41,469 bases of DNA, from assembly GCA_947503105.1 (NCBI GenBank), contig CANNCM010000011.1:1-41469 (forward strand), given 5' to 3'. Below are positions 1 to 10,000 of the stretch, piece after piece (the stretch's first letter is position 1; the number at the start of each line of letters is the position of its first letter). The stretch comes from an uncultured Flavobacteriaceae bacterium. GTDB taxonomy: Bacteria > Bacteroidota > Bacteroidia > Flavobacteriales > Flavobacteriaceae. Under the pieces are notes generated by a model. That model made no database searches. It saw only the letters and a list, made by a program, of their open reading frames with translations, and was not told where the DNA came from. Made by a program: the position numbers and the translations under genes.

Positions 1-208
1 TATTACCCCCTACGACAATAGGCGTTGATGTACGATCAAATGCATTTGGACCGGCAATAGTGTAAGTAGAACTTGGTAATAACTCAAGACCGTCTATTGT
101 TATTGAACTATCAGCATCAATGTTAATGCTATTGCCAGATTCAAGACTGAGGGTTTGGCTAAAACAAAAAGAGGTTGATAATAGTAAAGCAAAGTGTAGT
201 TTATGCAT
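1..208 (-). CDS. Secreted protein, 5' end only (runs off window)
   Basis: An open frame begins with ATG at 206-208 and stays open to the left edge, so about 69 N-terminal residues are visible. The first ~18 residues (MHKLHFALLLSTSFCFSQ) form a typical Bacteroidota signal peptide ending in SQ. The mature part starts TLSLESGNSINIDADSS and is rich in Ser, Thr, Asn and Asp, as in secreted surface or adhesin-like proteins of flavobacteria. The function cannot be told from this fragment. The gene reads away from the island. Its start lies 141 nt from repeat copy R1, almost the same distance as separates the type IX-secreted gene at 39091-41109 from repeat R3. Confidence 0.75.
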   Translation of the reverse strand, partial: MHKLHFALLLSTSFCFSQTLSLESGNSINIDADSSITIDGLELLPSSTYTIAGPNAFDRTSTPIVVGGN

Positions 209-349
209 AATTGATTATAAAAATTGATTGCACAATATAGTTTAAAATTTTGGGATATTTAGCCCATATTTGGTCCATTATTATAAATTCTACACGCATT
301 GTGTGTATGTTTGATATTATTGAATATTTAATAAGAATTAAACCTCTCC

Positions 350-397
350 AAATCCTCAGTAAAATAGTTCGACTTCACTCCCTTCTGCTCCACGGCA
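350..397 (+). repeat. Repeat R1 (45-bp family)
   Basis: First copy of a repeat with the core AAAATAGTTCGACTT, then ACTCC and CTCCAC. The same sequence recurs at 38989, 41253, 41355 and 41445 in the same orientation. It is followed directly by a perfect hairpin and T-run. With the terminator it is the only recognisable structure in the 348-bp gap between the genes ending at 208 and 557; the rest (209-349 and 439-556) shows nothing I can name. Confidence 0.85.
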
Positions 398-438
398 ATA
401 TCCTCTAAAATAAAATTTATTTTAGAGGATATTTTTTT
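398..438 (+). terminator. Rho-independent terminator after R1
   Basis: The 17-base arm beginning ATATCCTCTAAAA (398-414) is perfectly complementary to 416-432, and a run of T follows (432-438). The T-run is on the plus strand, so it would end a plus-strand transcript containing R1, although no plus-strand gene precedes it. The inner part of the stem is the same as in the terminator after R2. Confidence 0.8.
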
Positions 439-556
439 AACAGTAATTTTTAATGAATTTTTTCAGAAGTTATAGCCAAAAATTAAATTAAAAGCAATAA
501 AACAAATAACAATTCGTTTAGTGTCATATTTTTTAGTTCCTGATATTTGTATGTGA

Positions 557-1693
557 TTAATTTTTGTGAAAGTAAATATTCATTTGATAAGATGATGTTC
601 CTTTGCTTAGGTTGATTTTGAACTCTTTTGTTTTAAATCTAATTAAAAAATCTGGCTTGTTAATAATGCTCTTGAGATTATCATAAGTAAAATCTGAAAT
701 TTCATAACAAGTCCCCAATAAACTTTCAACAGTCACGTTTTCAGAATAACAATCAACTATGGTCTTTAATTTTTTTATAGCTTCGCCTAAATCATCCCAA
801 TAAGAAACTATGTGAGACCCACTAACAGTATAATATAGATGTCCACCACCACTTGTCATTTCACCAGAATTATAAACTATTGAATTTAAGCCATAAATGA
901 TAGAGTTTATTTTTTTCGAGTCTTTATGAATGCCATATAATATTTCATTATCATTATCGTAGCTTATAAATTTCCGTTTCTCTCTTCTGTTAATCTCCAC
1001 AATCACATAATTTTCTAACAACTTATTTCGATAACGGATATCGAATAAATGCCCACTAAACACATGAGACCAGTCCTCTATTTCGTGTTTATGAAAATTA
1101 TTTTTACCTCCGTTTGAATCTATTATATAGTCAATAATTGTTATTGCTTCTTTATGATCATTACAAAGACAAAATATATACTCGCCATCATTTTCTGTTT
1201 CTGAATTATGAAGAAGTAGATTTGGAATATAATTATCAGACTGGTAAATTGGACCAACATCTTGAAGCCAATTAATTTCTACTTCTTTTATTTTATTAGC
1301 TTCAATTTCATCTGAGCCTGCAACATCGATCAGTTTATTTTTAATAAAATCTTTTTTTAAATTCCCTAGATTATCCCATTCTTTATAATCACCACATATT
1401 CTTCCATTACTGTATGTGCTTTTTCGTTTTATGAGACCGTTTTCATACCATTCTGAAAATTCACCATTTAAATCTCCCATGAAACGAATAACTTGTCTTG
1501 CTTTACTTCCATTATCGTGGTAGGATATGATAGTAGAATCATCTTGTATATCATTGGTAAAATTCAACTCTAATTGTAGCTGTCCATTCTCGTGATATAA
1601 TCTACATATACCATGACGTTGCCCTTTTTTATTTACTTCATATTCTTGTTGTATGTTACCATTATCATGGTATACTTTTTCTATTTTTTTCAT
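557..1693 (-). CDS. MORN-repeat (YwqK-like) protein, 378 aa
   Basis: Residues 1 to ~120 carry MORN_2-type repeats of the form YHDNG.....Y......GI...YHENGQL, as found in proteins annotated as YwqK-family antitoxins. Residues ~130-378 form a domain I do not recognise, with a Gly-rich SGGGHLYY stretch near 280. There is no signal peptide or membrane segment, so it is probably cytoplasmic. It starts at ATG 1691-1693 and appears monocistronic. The MORN motif suggests protein or membrane contact, but no activity can be assigned. A MORN-like stretch also occurs inside the large LRR protein at 11718-16394. Confidence 0.75.
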   Translation of the reverse strand: MKKIEKVYHDNGNIQQEYEVNKKGQRHGICRLYHENGQLQLELNFTNDIQDDSTIISYHDNGSKARQVIRFMGDLNGEFSEWYENGLIKRKSTYSNGRICGDYKEWDNLGNLKKDFIKNKLIDVAGSDEIEANKIKEVEINWLQDVGPIYQSDNYIPNLLLHNSETENDGEYIFCLCNDHKEAITIIDYIIDSNGGKNNFHKHEIEDWSHVFSGHLFDIRYRNKLLENYVIVEINRREKRKFISYDNDNEILYGIHKDSKKINSIIYGLNSIVYNSGEMTSGGGHLYYTVSGSHIVSYWDDLGEAIKKLKTIVDCYSENVTVESLLGTCYEISDFTYDNLKSIINKPDFLIRFKTKEFKINLSKGTSSYQMNIYFHKN

Positions 1694-2029
1694 ATTATTT
1701 TAAATTAAAAGTATCATTGACAAGATAAAAAAAACTATTTGTCCCAGATGACTGATTTCAATTATTAAACTTATTTATTATCCACCAGCCCTTGTATTAT
1801 GTTTGCAAAATTTAAATTTAGAAGATTAAAAATAAAAAAAAAGTAAAGTTAAACATGGGAAAAACGGGTTTTAAATTTGATTAAGTTCAACTAGATCTAA
1901 AACAAAATAGTTCGATTCTATCAGTTTGAATGAAATAAAAGATAGTAAACTAAAGGGGTGTTCAAATTTTTAATTAATTTAAATAAGATTTCCATTAACA
2001 AAACTCTATCCTTCCTACAAAATGAAATA
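1694..2029. other. Intergenic, 336 bp, with a degenerate R core
   Basis: This gap separates two minus-strand genes. Positions 1904-1915 read AAAATAGTTCGA, the first 12 bases of the R repeat core, but the match then decays and no terminator hairpin follows. A TATGTTTG at about 1795 resembles a -7 box but lacks a partner at the right distance. Nothing else could be recognised. Confidence 0.4.
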
Positions 2030-3205
2030 TTAAGAATCAAGATCTGTTTGCGTAGATATTTTAGGGATCTTGCGTATTTCCATTTCTTTTTCAAGATTAT
2101 CTACCTGCTGTTTTAAATCTTTGGTAAGAATCTTTTTATTTCGTTTTTCAATCGGGGGATTTAACTTCTCAGCATTTTCAAATTTAATTACGTTTTCAAG
2201 AATATCTCTAGGTAATTGAGATCCTGCTTTGGTAAGGGTATCTAAAAACTCACGAGCAAAAAACTCATCAATTTGGATGCGTCTTTTAGTGGTGTGGGCA
2301 AACTTACCAATAATTCTGCAAACGTTATCACGCTCCTCTGGGCTTAATTTATCTGCAAACTCATACTCTTCAATCTTTTTTAAACTAAGTACAATAGGCT
2401 CCAAGGCATCTTTTGTAATGACATACACATTATAATCTCCAACATTATAATGAAACTGATTTATCACCTCTAAAGTGTTTGAAGGTATTACCAAAAATAA
2501 ATCATTTTTTACATTGTCATGCTTTGCATATTTTTTGAGAGCTTCTGTTTGATTTTTTATATACTTCGGAAAATTAGATAAATCATCATTGGCTGGGCTT
2601 TTGGCATCAAAAACAATGAGTTGGTCCATAATCTCTATCGAACTATCAGGCTTGTTTCTCGGGTGTGGAAAATCTTCTTGACTAACGTAAGTTATGACGT
2701 TATTTCTGCATATTAACTGTAAATGGTTTTGAACATCTTTTTCATGGTCAGACCATTTAAGCTTCATTTTTGTTAAAACATCCTCTTTCTCTTTCACGCG
2801 CTCATCGTTTAGCCGTTCTTTTTCTTTTTCTAAAGACTGCTGTAATATCAGTGCTGTTGCAATATTTTTGTTGACCTCTTTTTGACGTCCTTCCTCAGCT
2901 TTTTCAAAGGCAATTGTTTCATTTTTAAGAGTGTTTCGCTCAATTTCGACAAGTTTAAGACGTTCTTCGGTCTGTGCCTTTTCTAGTTTTAGTTGTTCAA
3001 AATGTTCAGTCCTGGCAGCGGCAATTTCTAGTTGTTTATTAAGATTTGTAATGATAGTATTTCTCTCACTCAGTTCTATTTCTAATGCTAATATTTTTGC
3101 ATCTTTTTCTTCTAGTTGATACTCGGGACTTGAATTTGGTTTTTTTAAATAGATAGCCAATCCCACAAAACCAAATAATATAAATGCTAATAAGATATAC
3201 TCCAT
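2030..3205 (-). CDS. RmuC-like membrane-anchored nuclease-fold protein
   Basis: The 391-residue protein has an N-terminal membrane helix (residues ~3-20), a long Glu/Lys-rich coiled coil (~30-150), and then a domain with KPDSSIEIMDQLIVFDAKSP around residues 186-205. The pattern of an acidic residue, a beta strand and D-x-K (D200, K202) matches the PD-(D/E)xK core of the RmuC family, which also has the anchor plus coiled-coil layout. RmuC proteins limit recombination between short inverted repeats. The C-terminus from ~340 is charged and probably helical. It stands alone on the minus strand. It could be an island-specific RmuC relative rather than the housekeeping gene. Confidence 0.65.
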   Translation of the reverse strand: MEYILLAFILFGFVGLAIYLKKPNSSPEYQLEEKDAKILALEIELSERNTIITNLNKQLEIAAARTEHFEQLKLEKAQTEERLKLVEIERNTLKNETIAFEKAEEGRQKEVNKNIATALILQQSLEKEKERLNDERVKEKEDVLTKMKLKWSDHEKDVQNHLQLICRNNVITYVSQEDFPHPRNKPDSSIEIMDQLIVFDAKSPANDDLSNFPKYIKNQTEALKKYAKHDNVKNDLFLVIPSNTLEVINQFHYNVGDYNVYVITKDALEPIVLSLKKIEEYEFADKLSPEERDNVCRIIGKFAHTTKRRIQIDEFFAREFLDTLTKAGSQLPRDILENVIKFENAEKLNPPIEKRNKKILTKDLKQQVDNLEKEMEIRKIPKISTQTDLDS

Positions 3206-3360
3206 GTAGTTATTTTAAATTTGATTTAATTAAAAACATAAAATTAGGAAATAAATATAAAATTAAGCAGCTAAAACTGTTCAAATCTCTTGGAAATATT
3301 TTTTAAAAAAATAGCCAAATCAGACCTAATAAAATTTGACTTAAATATACTACTATATAT

Positions 3361-3762
3361 TTATTCTTTTCTTCTACTGTAAATGTAAGTGAAATTATAA
3401 TCTCCTTCAAAAGTCACTAATAGCTTGTTTTTTTCTAACAATTCATAAGTTGTTTCGTAATAAGCACTTTCATACTGATTGTACCAATACAAGATTACTC
3501 CTTTAAGCTTTCCATTTGACTTTTTTACAAATCTTATTGGGTAGTATTTATATGACTTTGTTTTACAATTATAATAATCTAAAGTCTCAATTTCTTTATA
3601 CTGCCAGAAATCAAATCTATTATTTGTCTTACTGAAGTATATACGTAAAATAATATCTGATTTATTAGTTGTCCATTCTCCAATAAATTTATCATAATCT
3701 TGTGCGTTAATTATTGTAAAACAAAATGATACAATAAATAAACATATTTTTTTCTTTGACAT
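3361..3762 (-). CDS. Small exported protein, 133 aa
   Basis: The signal peptide MSKKKICLFIVSFCFTIINA precedes a mature part starting QDYDKFIGEWTTNKSD. The layout FIGEW...L.I......N.L...FEGDYN..YIY resembles small lipocalin-like beta-barrel proteins and matches the next gene upstream (3774-4223), so the two look like diverged paralogues. It is third in a minus-strand operon, 11 nt after its paralogue. Function unknown; probably periplasmic or outer-membrane associated. Confidence 0.65.
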   Translation of the reverse strand: MSKKKICLFIVSFCFTIINAQDYDKFIGEWTTNKSDIILRIYFSKTNNRFDFWQYKEIETLDYYNCKTKSYKYYPIRFVKKSNGKLKGVILYWYNQYESAYYETTYELLEKNKLLVTFEGDYNFTYIYSRRKE

Positions 3763-3773
3763 ATTAATATATT

Positions 3774-4223
3774 TTATTGACAGATATTTATTGATTCTTG
3801 AATATGGTATAAGTCCATTAAACTACAATCACTCTCATCATCAGATCTATAATAAAAAATGACTAGATTTCTATCACCGCTAAAAGTCGCTTTTATTTTA
3901 TTTTCATTTATCATTTCATAAACAACATCACAATGAAAACTTCCAAAATCATCCCAGGAAACATAAGAATATAAATTCCCGTTTTCCACTTTTACAAATT
4001 CCTCTGGGCTATAAATAGCTTCAAAATATCCACCATCTTCACTGCATCTTTTAATTTTAATGATTTTATAATTTACCATTTTGTATTTATTTTGATTTTC
4101 ACTTTTGGAAATTACTAATGTGTATTTGGTACTATAGCTTTTCCAAGTACCTTCAAAGTTGGTATATCTTGAACTACTATTTAACAGACTAGCTATTATT
4201 ATTGATAAAATTAGATTTTTCAT
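3774..4223 (-). CDS. Small exported protein, paralogue of the 3361 gene
   Basis: 149 residues with an N-terminal hydrophobic export signal (MKNLILSIIIASLLNSSS). The mature part has NFEGTWKSYSTKYTLVISK and later IKATFSGDRNLVIFYYR, which align with FIGEWTTNKSD and LLVTFEGDYNFTYIYSR in the downstream gene. Its start lies one base from the stop of the 4225-4506 gene, so co-expression is very likely. The fold is probably a small beta barrel; the function is unknown. Confidence 0.65.
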   Translation of the reverse strand: MKNLILSIIIASLLNSSSRYTNFEGTWKSYSTKYTLVISKSENQNKYKMVNYKIIKIKRCSEDGGYFEAIYSPEEFVKVENGNLYSYVSWDDFGSFHCDVVYEMINENKIKATFSGDRNLVIFYYRSDDESDCSLMDLYHIQESINICQ

Positions 4224-4224
4224 A

Positions 4225-4506
4225 TTATGTTTTTTTAATTGTTATTTTGACTTTGTCATCTTTTATTATCTCATTTATGTACTTAATGAGTTCATCATTT
4301 GATGGTATGATTTTCCAATCAAGTGTTGTATTGTCTGACTGTTTTGCAGCTTGTTTACTCAATTGATCCCATAGAATTTCGATTAGCTCCTCGCGGCAAG
4401 GATCTTCATCATCTTCAAGGGGGAAAAATACTTTTGGTGGGGAAAAGAAGTGCCAGACTAATCCGATTAATAAACCAAGGCTACAAAAAATAAGAATTGT
4501 TGTCAT
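4225..4506 (-). CDS. Small membrane-anchored protein, 93 aa
   Basis: A single N-terminal transmembrane helix (about residues 3-21, TTILIFCSLGLLIGLVWHF) is followed by an acidic stretch EDDEDPCREEL and a short charged domain ending in KVKITIKKT. It is the first gene of the operon with the two small exported proteins. I do not recognise the family. The tight spacing suggests it works with the exported pair. Confidence 0.6.
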   Translation of the reverse strand: MTTILIFCSLGLLIGLVWHFFSPPKVFFPLEDDEDPCREELIEILWDQLSKQAAKQSDNTTLDWKIIPSNDELIKYINEIIKDDKVKITIKKT

Positions 4507-4746
4507 ATATACTGTTTATATATATTATCTCCTACAAAACCCAACAACTCCGTTTAAATCACACTTTTTGTAAAACTTTAACAAAACTTTAACTTTTAAC
4601 TTGTCAATTTCAAAGAACTAAAAGTAATTTTTTGAAAGAGATTGTAATTTCATTTATATTTATAATAGAAAAATTTATTAAAACCCATTAAATCATACTA
4701 AGATTTAAACTTATTTTTTTTTGAATATGAATAAAAACTGATTTTA

Positions 4747-5628
4747 ATGAATAGGATTGAAGAAAACTTGTACATAGCCTTAGGTAAATTTATAAGAGTG
4801 TTACGTTCATTCATTACCTCAGAACTTTTTAAAATTTATGGTAATGACTGGGAAAAAATATACACCAGTGTTTTATCTGAAAATCAAATTTTAAATTGGA
4901 AAAAAAGTAAAGAAGAAGAATTCATTGATCCAAAGGATTTAATTGATTTTGGCAATCTATTTTTGTTCGCTCTTAAATTCAAATATGATTTTTTTTCAAA
5001 TTTTTTAGGTAAAAGGTCATGTAATAATTTACCAACTCATCTTAATGAATTATCTGCAGTCAGGAATCAAATAGCTCACTATCAAACTTTGGATAGTGAT
5101 AAAGCAGAGAAAGCCTTTTTAATAATGATCGAAATCGCAAAAGAATTAAAAAAGAAAGAATTAGAACAAGAATTAAGAAATCTAAAAGGGTTTCAACCAA
5201 AAATCAACAAACCAGTTCAAATGAGAACTTCAGCAAAATCAAAAATTAGAAATAATAGACCTAGTATAGTTAAAATAGTAAACCTAATCCAAAATACTGT
5301 TGGTATTTATATTGATAAATCAAATACTAATATTTCTACAATTAATTCAAATGACATATATTCAGTAGAACCAAATTTTAGTACCCCAAACAAAACATGG
5401 TATTTAGTTTTAATAAATCAGTACAAGAAAATTATCTATTTATTTGAAATACCTGTAAATGATATTCTCTATAAGTCAATGTACAAACGAAGTGACAGAA
5501 AACGCTTTAGGTTAGAATTTGATATTGATGATAATCAATTCAAAGATAAACGGTCAAAACAAAATTTAAATAAATATTTGACTCGTAAATTTTCATTTGA
5601 AAACAATGATCTAATTTATAGTTCATAA
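4747..5628 (+). CDS. Swt1-type HEPN domain protein, 293 aa
   Basis: Residues ~1-140 are all-helical and include ELSAVRNQIAHYQTL, with R106-N-x3-H111 matching the catalytic Rx4-6H motif of HEPN ribonucleases and the wording typical of Swt1-type HEPN domains. HEPN proteins are often RNases in toxin-antitoxin, abortive-infection and stress systems. After a basic linker (~150-175) comes a beta-rich domain that I do not recognise (~175-290). It starts at ATG 4747, stands alone on the plus strand and converges with the peptidase pseudogene. Intact motif, so probably functional; target unknown. Confidence 0.65.
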   Translation: MNRIEENLYIALGKFIRVLRSFITSELFKIYGNDWEKIYTSVLSENQILNWKKSKEEEFIDPKDLIDFGNLFLFALKFKYDFFSNFLGKRSCNNLPTHLNELSAVRNQIAHYQTLDSDKAEKAFLIMIEIAKELKKKELEQELRNLKGFQPKINKPVQMRTSAKSKIRNNRPSIVKIVNLIQNTVGIYIDKSNTNISTINSNDIYSVEPNFSTPNKTWYLVLINQYKKIIYLFEIPVNDILYKSMYKRSDRKRFRLEFDIDDNQFKDKRSKQNLNKYLTRKFSFENNDLIYSS

Positions 5629-5717
5629 AATTTGTTATACAATTAATCAATAAAAAAGTTTTTTTTTCTTTTTCATCCGAATGTTGATTCAAAATAAAAT
5701 TAGCTTTAAAATTTATT

Positions 5718-6386
5718 TTATAAATTTCTGAATTGTTTATATTTATAACAATATCTAGCTTCTACATATTTTTTTTCTAAGAGTAAGACATTTCCTAACT
5801 CAAATAATAGAGCTAAATCATTGGCTATCTTAATTTTTGAATTAATGATGTCAATTCTTTCGTCAAAACTTGGGTACTTTGGGTTATCTTTAGGAAAACC
5901 ATACTCATCGTAAATTACAGTTAGAGTTTCTTCAGCTTTTTCAAGAGTATTGTAACCAGCTATTTTACCATAAAAACCAGCGTATAAATCAGCTTGAATT
6001 TCTGATTCTTTTCTTTTGGCCTTAGTTCTGTATATACTATCTAATTCCTCTTGGACTCTAGAAGCGTAACCAAGTCCAGTATTGCTCATCCACTTGTGTT
6101 CTTTATAGTAATGAGCAAGTTCATGGGCAAGAATATAAGAGATCTTATCATCAAAATCCTCTGCTCCACAAAAAAGATCTATGGCACATTGTTCAATCTT
6201 AATACCAGAGAGATTCATACTTGCAGCATTTCTTTTTTGGTTGGTAATTATGAATTCAGGTCTTTACATGCTGTAATCACCAATACTGTTAATGAGATTG
6301 TTAAAAATTACCTCAACCCTATCATTACAGTCTTGCGCATGGACAATACTCGATAGAATGAGTATTATAAAACTTAGTTTCTTCAT
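5718..6386 (-). pseudogene. Exported zinc peptidase gene with premature stop
   Basis: The full frame runs from ATG 6384-6386 (signal peptide MKKLSFIILILSSIVHAQ) to a stop at 5718-5720, 223 codons, but codon 41 (6264-6266) is TAA. The duplicated 5' fragment at 19772-19975 has GAA there, so the stop is a point change. Downstream, reinitiation at ATG 6216-6218 would give 166 residues with ILAHELAHYYKEH (the HExxH zinc site) and SEIQADLYAGF (likely third-ligand helix), as in M48-like peptidases, then a TPR-like tail that ends early. That product would lack the export signal, so the gene is probably dead or makes a mislocalised fragment. Confidence 0.7.
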
Positions 6387-6416
6387 TTATTAGTTAATGT
6401 ATAGCAAATATAAGTT
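6183..6416. repeat. 234-bp direct repeat, copy A
   Basis: This stretch, from GGCACATTGTTCAATC to TAGCAAATATAAGTT, matches 19772-20005 over the same length in the same orientation with about eight mismatches by eye. It holds the peptidase gene's promoter -7 box and first ~66 codons. The two copies bracket the entire MoxR/VWA/LRR block. Confidence 0.9.
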
Positions 6417-6433
6417 TAATACGAAAGATACAA
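6405..6433 (-). promoter_or_regulatory. Bacteroidota-type promoter for the peptidase gene
   Basis: On the minus strand TATATTTG (6405-6412) matches the TAnnTTTG -7 element, and TTG (6431-6433) lies 18 nt upstream as a -33 element. Transcription would begin only about a dozen bases before ATG 6386. In the duplicate at 19994-20001 the -7 box is kept but the -33 box is lost. Confidence 0.5.
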
Positions 6434-6453
6434 GATAATACAAGAAAAACTAA

Positions 6454-6603
6454 ATGATAAGACCAGTAGAATCAGAAAAACTGGATAATCTTATTTCAAC
6501 TATGAAGGAGATTAAATTAGTAAAGCAAGAAAACAATAAAATATATTTAAATCAATATCCAAAGTATAGTGCAACAAAAAGACTTCTTGATGCAATTAAA
6601 TAA
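6454..6603 (+). CDS. Small ORF, 49 aa
   Basis: ATG 6454 to TAA 6601-6603 encodes a charged peptide beginning MIRPVESEKLDNLIST and ending KRLLDAIK, with no signal or membrane segment. It is preceded by an A-rich leader. Its first ~12 codons and leader are repeated imperfectly at about 6991-7058, where the copy ends at a stop after 12 codons. That duplication suggests a real gene start. Family not recognised; it may be a remnant. Confidence 0.35.
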   Translation: MIRPVESEKLDNLISTMKEIKLVKQENNKIYLNQYPKYSATKRLLDAIK

Positions 6604-6644
6604 TTTGAAAAGTAATTTATCAACTTACAAACGGAATACGAACA

Positions 6645-6908
6645 TTGATAGATAATATTAATAAAATTAAAAAAAATATGATTACATCAGAAAAAAATGA
6701 CAATCTTGAGTCGCTAATGAAAAAAATAAAATCAGGTAAAGATTTGAATGAAAAATTCAAAATATATACACTATTTTATATAACTCAACCGCATTATCTT
6801 AAAGTTCTAAATATGTCACTGCAAATATGGGAACCCAAGCTCTGGAAAATGGTAAAAAAAGCATATTATCCTAATTTTTTTCAAAGGATATTAAACAAGT
6901 TTAGTTAA
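6645..6908 (+). CDS. Small hypothetical protein, 87 aa
   Basis: The non-ATG start at 6645 would be TTG; an internal ATG at 6678 (MITSEKNDNLESLMKK) is a more conventional alternative. The product is Lys-rich and helical, with aromatic residues near the end (QIWEPKLWKMVKKAYYPNFF). No domain is recognised. It lies between copy A of the direct repeat and the LRR block, among other gene debris, so it may be a fragment. Confidence 0.35.
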   Translation: MIDNINKIKKNMITSEKNDNLESLMKKIKSGKDLNEKFKIYTLFYITQPHYLKVLNMSLQIWEPKLWKMVKKAYYPNFFQRILNKFS

Positions 6909-6990
6909 TGTAATTAAAACGAAAAAAAGTGGAAATAAAAATAGATTTTTTAAAAATGGTAAAACTAAAAAAGAATAACGGATTAACACG

Positions 6991-7058
6991 AAATGTACAA
7001 AGCAACAAAAAAAAACTAAATGAGAAGACTAATAGAATCAGAAATAAAGACAATTTAG
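6991..7058 (+). repeat. Second copy of a small-gene start, truncated
   Basis: The sequence from ACGAAA through ACTAAATGAGAAGACTAATAGAATCAGAA repeats, imperfectly, the leader and first codons of the 6454 gene. The copied frame (ATG 7020) stops after 12 codons at 7056-7058, exactly at the 3' end of the minus-strand LRR gene. It looks like a rearrangement scar. Confidence 0.45.
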
Positions 7059-10000
7059 TTTGAGTTATTAATTGATAGTTGGATCTTATTAATCTTAATC
7101 TCTTTTAAATTTGGAAGAACCACCATGCCATTAAATCCTGAAATATCTACTTTTAAATTTAATGATGCGCCAACTTCTTCACGAAATCTTTGGTTATCTT
7201 TTGTAATAAGGGTTAAGTGTTCTAAAATTTCACAACTTTTAATGTTTTTTAATATATCTAATAATTGTCTAAATCTATTATCTTGGGCCTTTTCAATTAA
7301 AGCTAAATCATCATCATACATATACATGTCAGTTTTGTACATTATTTTTCTTAGATTATTGCAGTTTGATATTGAAGCTGTACTAAACATAGGTATAAAT
7401 TTATTTGTAAGATCAATAATATCCAACTCTTCAATATTATTCAAGTGTTTTAAAGCATCAATATTAAATGTTGATGTTTTTTCAAAAATATTTAATCTAA
7501 GTTTTTTGATGCTATAACAATTTTTTAAAAAATCAATTTCATTGGGACAATCTATTTCTAACTCCTTTAAGCTTGTTAGCGAATTAAAAGCATCATAATC
7601 TTCAGCTTTTCCCAGCCAAGACAATGACAATTTTAATACTTCAAGCTGTTTGAAATTATTTAACCATTTTAGTGAACCACCAACTCCCGAAGCAATAATC
7701 TCTTTTACTGAACTGTTTTTGAAATAATCTTTAAAATTAACTTTCCCAAATTCACTAAAATGAATTACAACTTTGTTTAAATGTGTGAATTTATCAATGT
7801 TAAACATTGCATTTAGTCTATAAAAATTTAAAGATGTTATATTTAAACTAGTGATATTTTTAAAAGCTAGTGAATTATCAATATTAATATTTTGATTTTC
7901 TGGAATGGATCCAATAATGTTCAATAAGGCATAGTTTAAAAAAGGTTGAGCTGGACCAGAGCCGGTAAAAATTTTATTGGTATGAAGTTTAGTTTCGAAG
8001 TTATTAGTTTCATTATCTTCTATAGTTTCTAATTTGCATCCATCTAATAGTATATTAAATAAATCAGCGTCATTTAGACCTACAAGAAATTCAACTCCTA
8101 AATCAATATTATCAATATCTCTTGAAAGTAATAATTTCTTAATTTTTGCTAAACTTTTCTTTTTATCAGAACTAAGTTGAAATTTTTTTTCTTGATGACT
8201 TAAATCAGGTTTTACAGCAGATTCAATTATTTCATCGTAATTGTTATTCATTATAACATTAGTTTGAAAAGAAATCTTATCTAAGACAACTGTTTTTATT
8301 GTGTCAGCGATTTCTATTCCATTGATATTTTCAATTTTTCCATTGAAGCTGTATGAGTGACCTCCAGTGATATGTATTTTCTCAAGGTTCTTGCAACCAT
8401 TAAGAGTTGAGAAATCAATATCATTAATATCGAAACTAGAGTCGATTTTAAGATTTAATATTTTTAGATTTTCACAACCTATCAAATGATTGATTTTAGA
8501 CTTATTTTTAACATCTAGGCTTAGTTCCTTGATCATTTTGCATTTGTTAATTACTCCTAGATTTATTTGTTCATCAACACTAATGATTTCTAAATTCTCC
8601 AAATTTTTAAGTTGACTTATGACATCAATATTGTTTAAGCTAATCTCTTGACTATACCAAGTATTTCTACTTAAGCTTAAACATTCTAAATTATTACAAT
8701 TACTTAAAAAATTAATATCAGTCAGGTAGCCAATACCAACCATTTTTAATTTTTTAAGATTCTTTAAATAACTAAAACTATCTAAATCTTGAATTAATGT
8801 ATTATTAAATTTATTATTTACAAATAATATTAAATCTTGGACCTGTTTAAAATTTTCTAACCATCTTAATGATCCTTCAACATTGGTAGCAACAAGTTTT
8901 TTTGTAAAATTGTTCTTAAAGAAGCCAATACGACAATCATCAATATCTTTTTTTTCAGCTAGAAAATGATAATGATAGACTTTACTAAAATCAATATAAA
9001 TTTCCTCTAGGGATGTGAATTTATTGATGTTAAATTTGATATCACCTTTTTCAATATCACCAAATAAAGTGGATATATTCAGACGAGTGATATTATCTAA
9101 TTTTAATGACTTATCAATCTTAATATCACTAACTTGTGGTATAGATATTACAATACTCATTAGAGCATAGTTTAAAAAGGGTTGCGCCGGGCCCGTACCT
9201 GTAAAAATATCATTGGTATGAAGTTTAGATTCAAAGTTATTAGTTTCACTATCATCTATAGTTTCTAATTTACATCCATCTAACATTATGTTAAATAACT
9301 CGGTATTGTTTAATGACAATAATAACTCAACACCTATATCTATTTTATCAAAATCTCTAGACTTAAGTAATTTTTTAAGTTTAGTAAAACTATTTTTATC
9401 GTTCTTTGTAAGTTTTTCTTTAGACTTATCTATTTTTCGAGCTTTTTTTTGAAAAGGACTATATGCAGGATTAAAAGATTTTGCACCTGTAAATATCCCC
9501 GATGGGGTTTTTAATTTTAACTTTTCATGAATATGCCAACTACTTAAATCTTGATTAAATGATTCAGCTCTATTAAATAATCTATCCATTTTTTCAACTT
9601 TACTAACATCCCACACAGAAATATCTTGATTAAAAGAGGATGCTCCTGCAAACATTTCATCCATTCGTGTGATTCCTTTAAACTTCCAAGTTGTTATATC
9701 CCCATTAAAATTTTTAGCATTTTTAAACATTTTGTTTAGTGAGAGGCCTTTATAATTATTTTCTGAAAGATCCCATAAATTCAAATCTTGATTGAATGAC
9801 TCAGCACCCTCGAATAAAGAAATCATTAAACTTGTACCTTTAACATTCCAATTATTTAAATCTTGATTGAATGATTTAGCATTTAAAAACATATATGAAA
9901 TATCACAGCCAGTAACATCCCATTTTCCTATAGGTTGATTAAAAGACAAAGCACTAGCAAACATATTTCTTAAATTATTGTATCTAGCAATTTTCCAATT

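Noticed and set aside
6051-6356. Plus-strand open frame of 101 codons
   Set aside because: It is the antisense shadow of the peptidase gene and its repeat, with no domain and poor composition.
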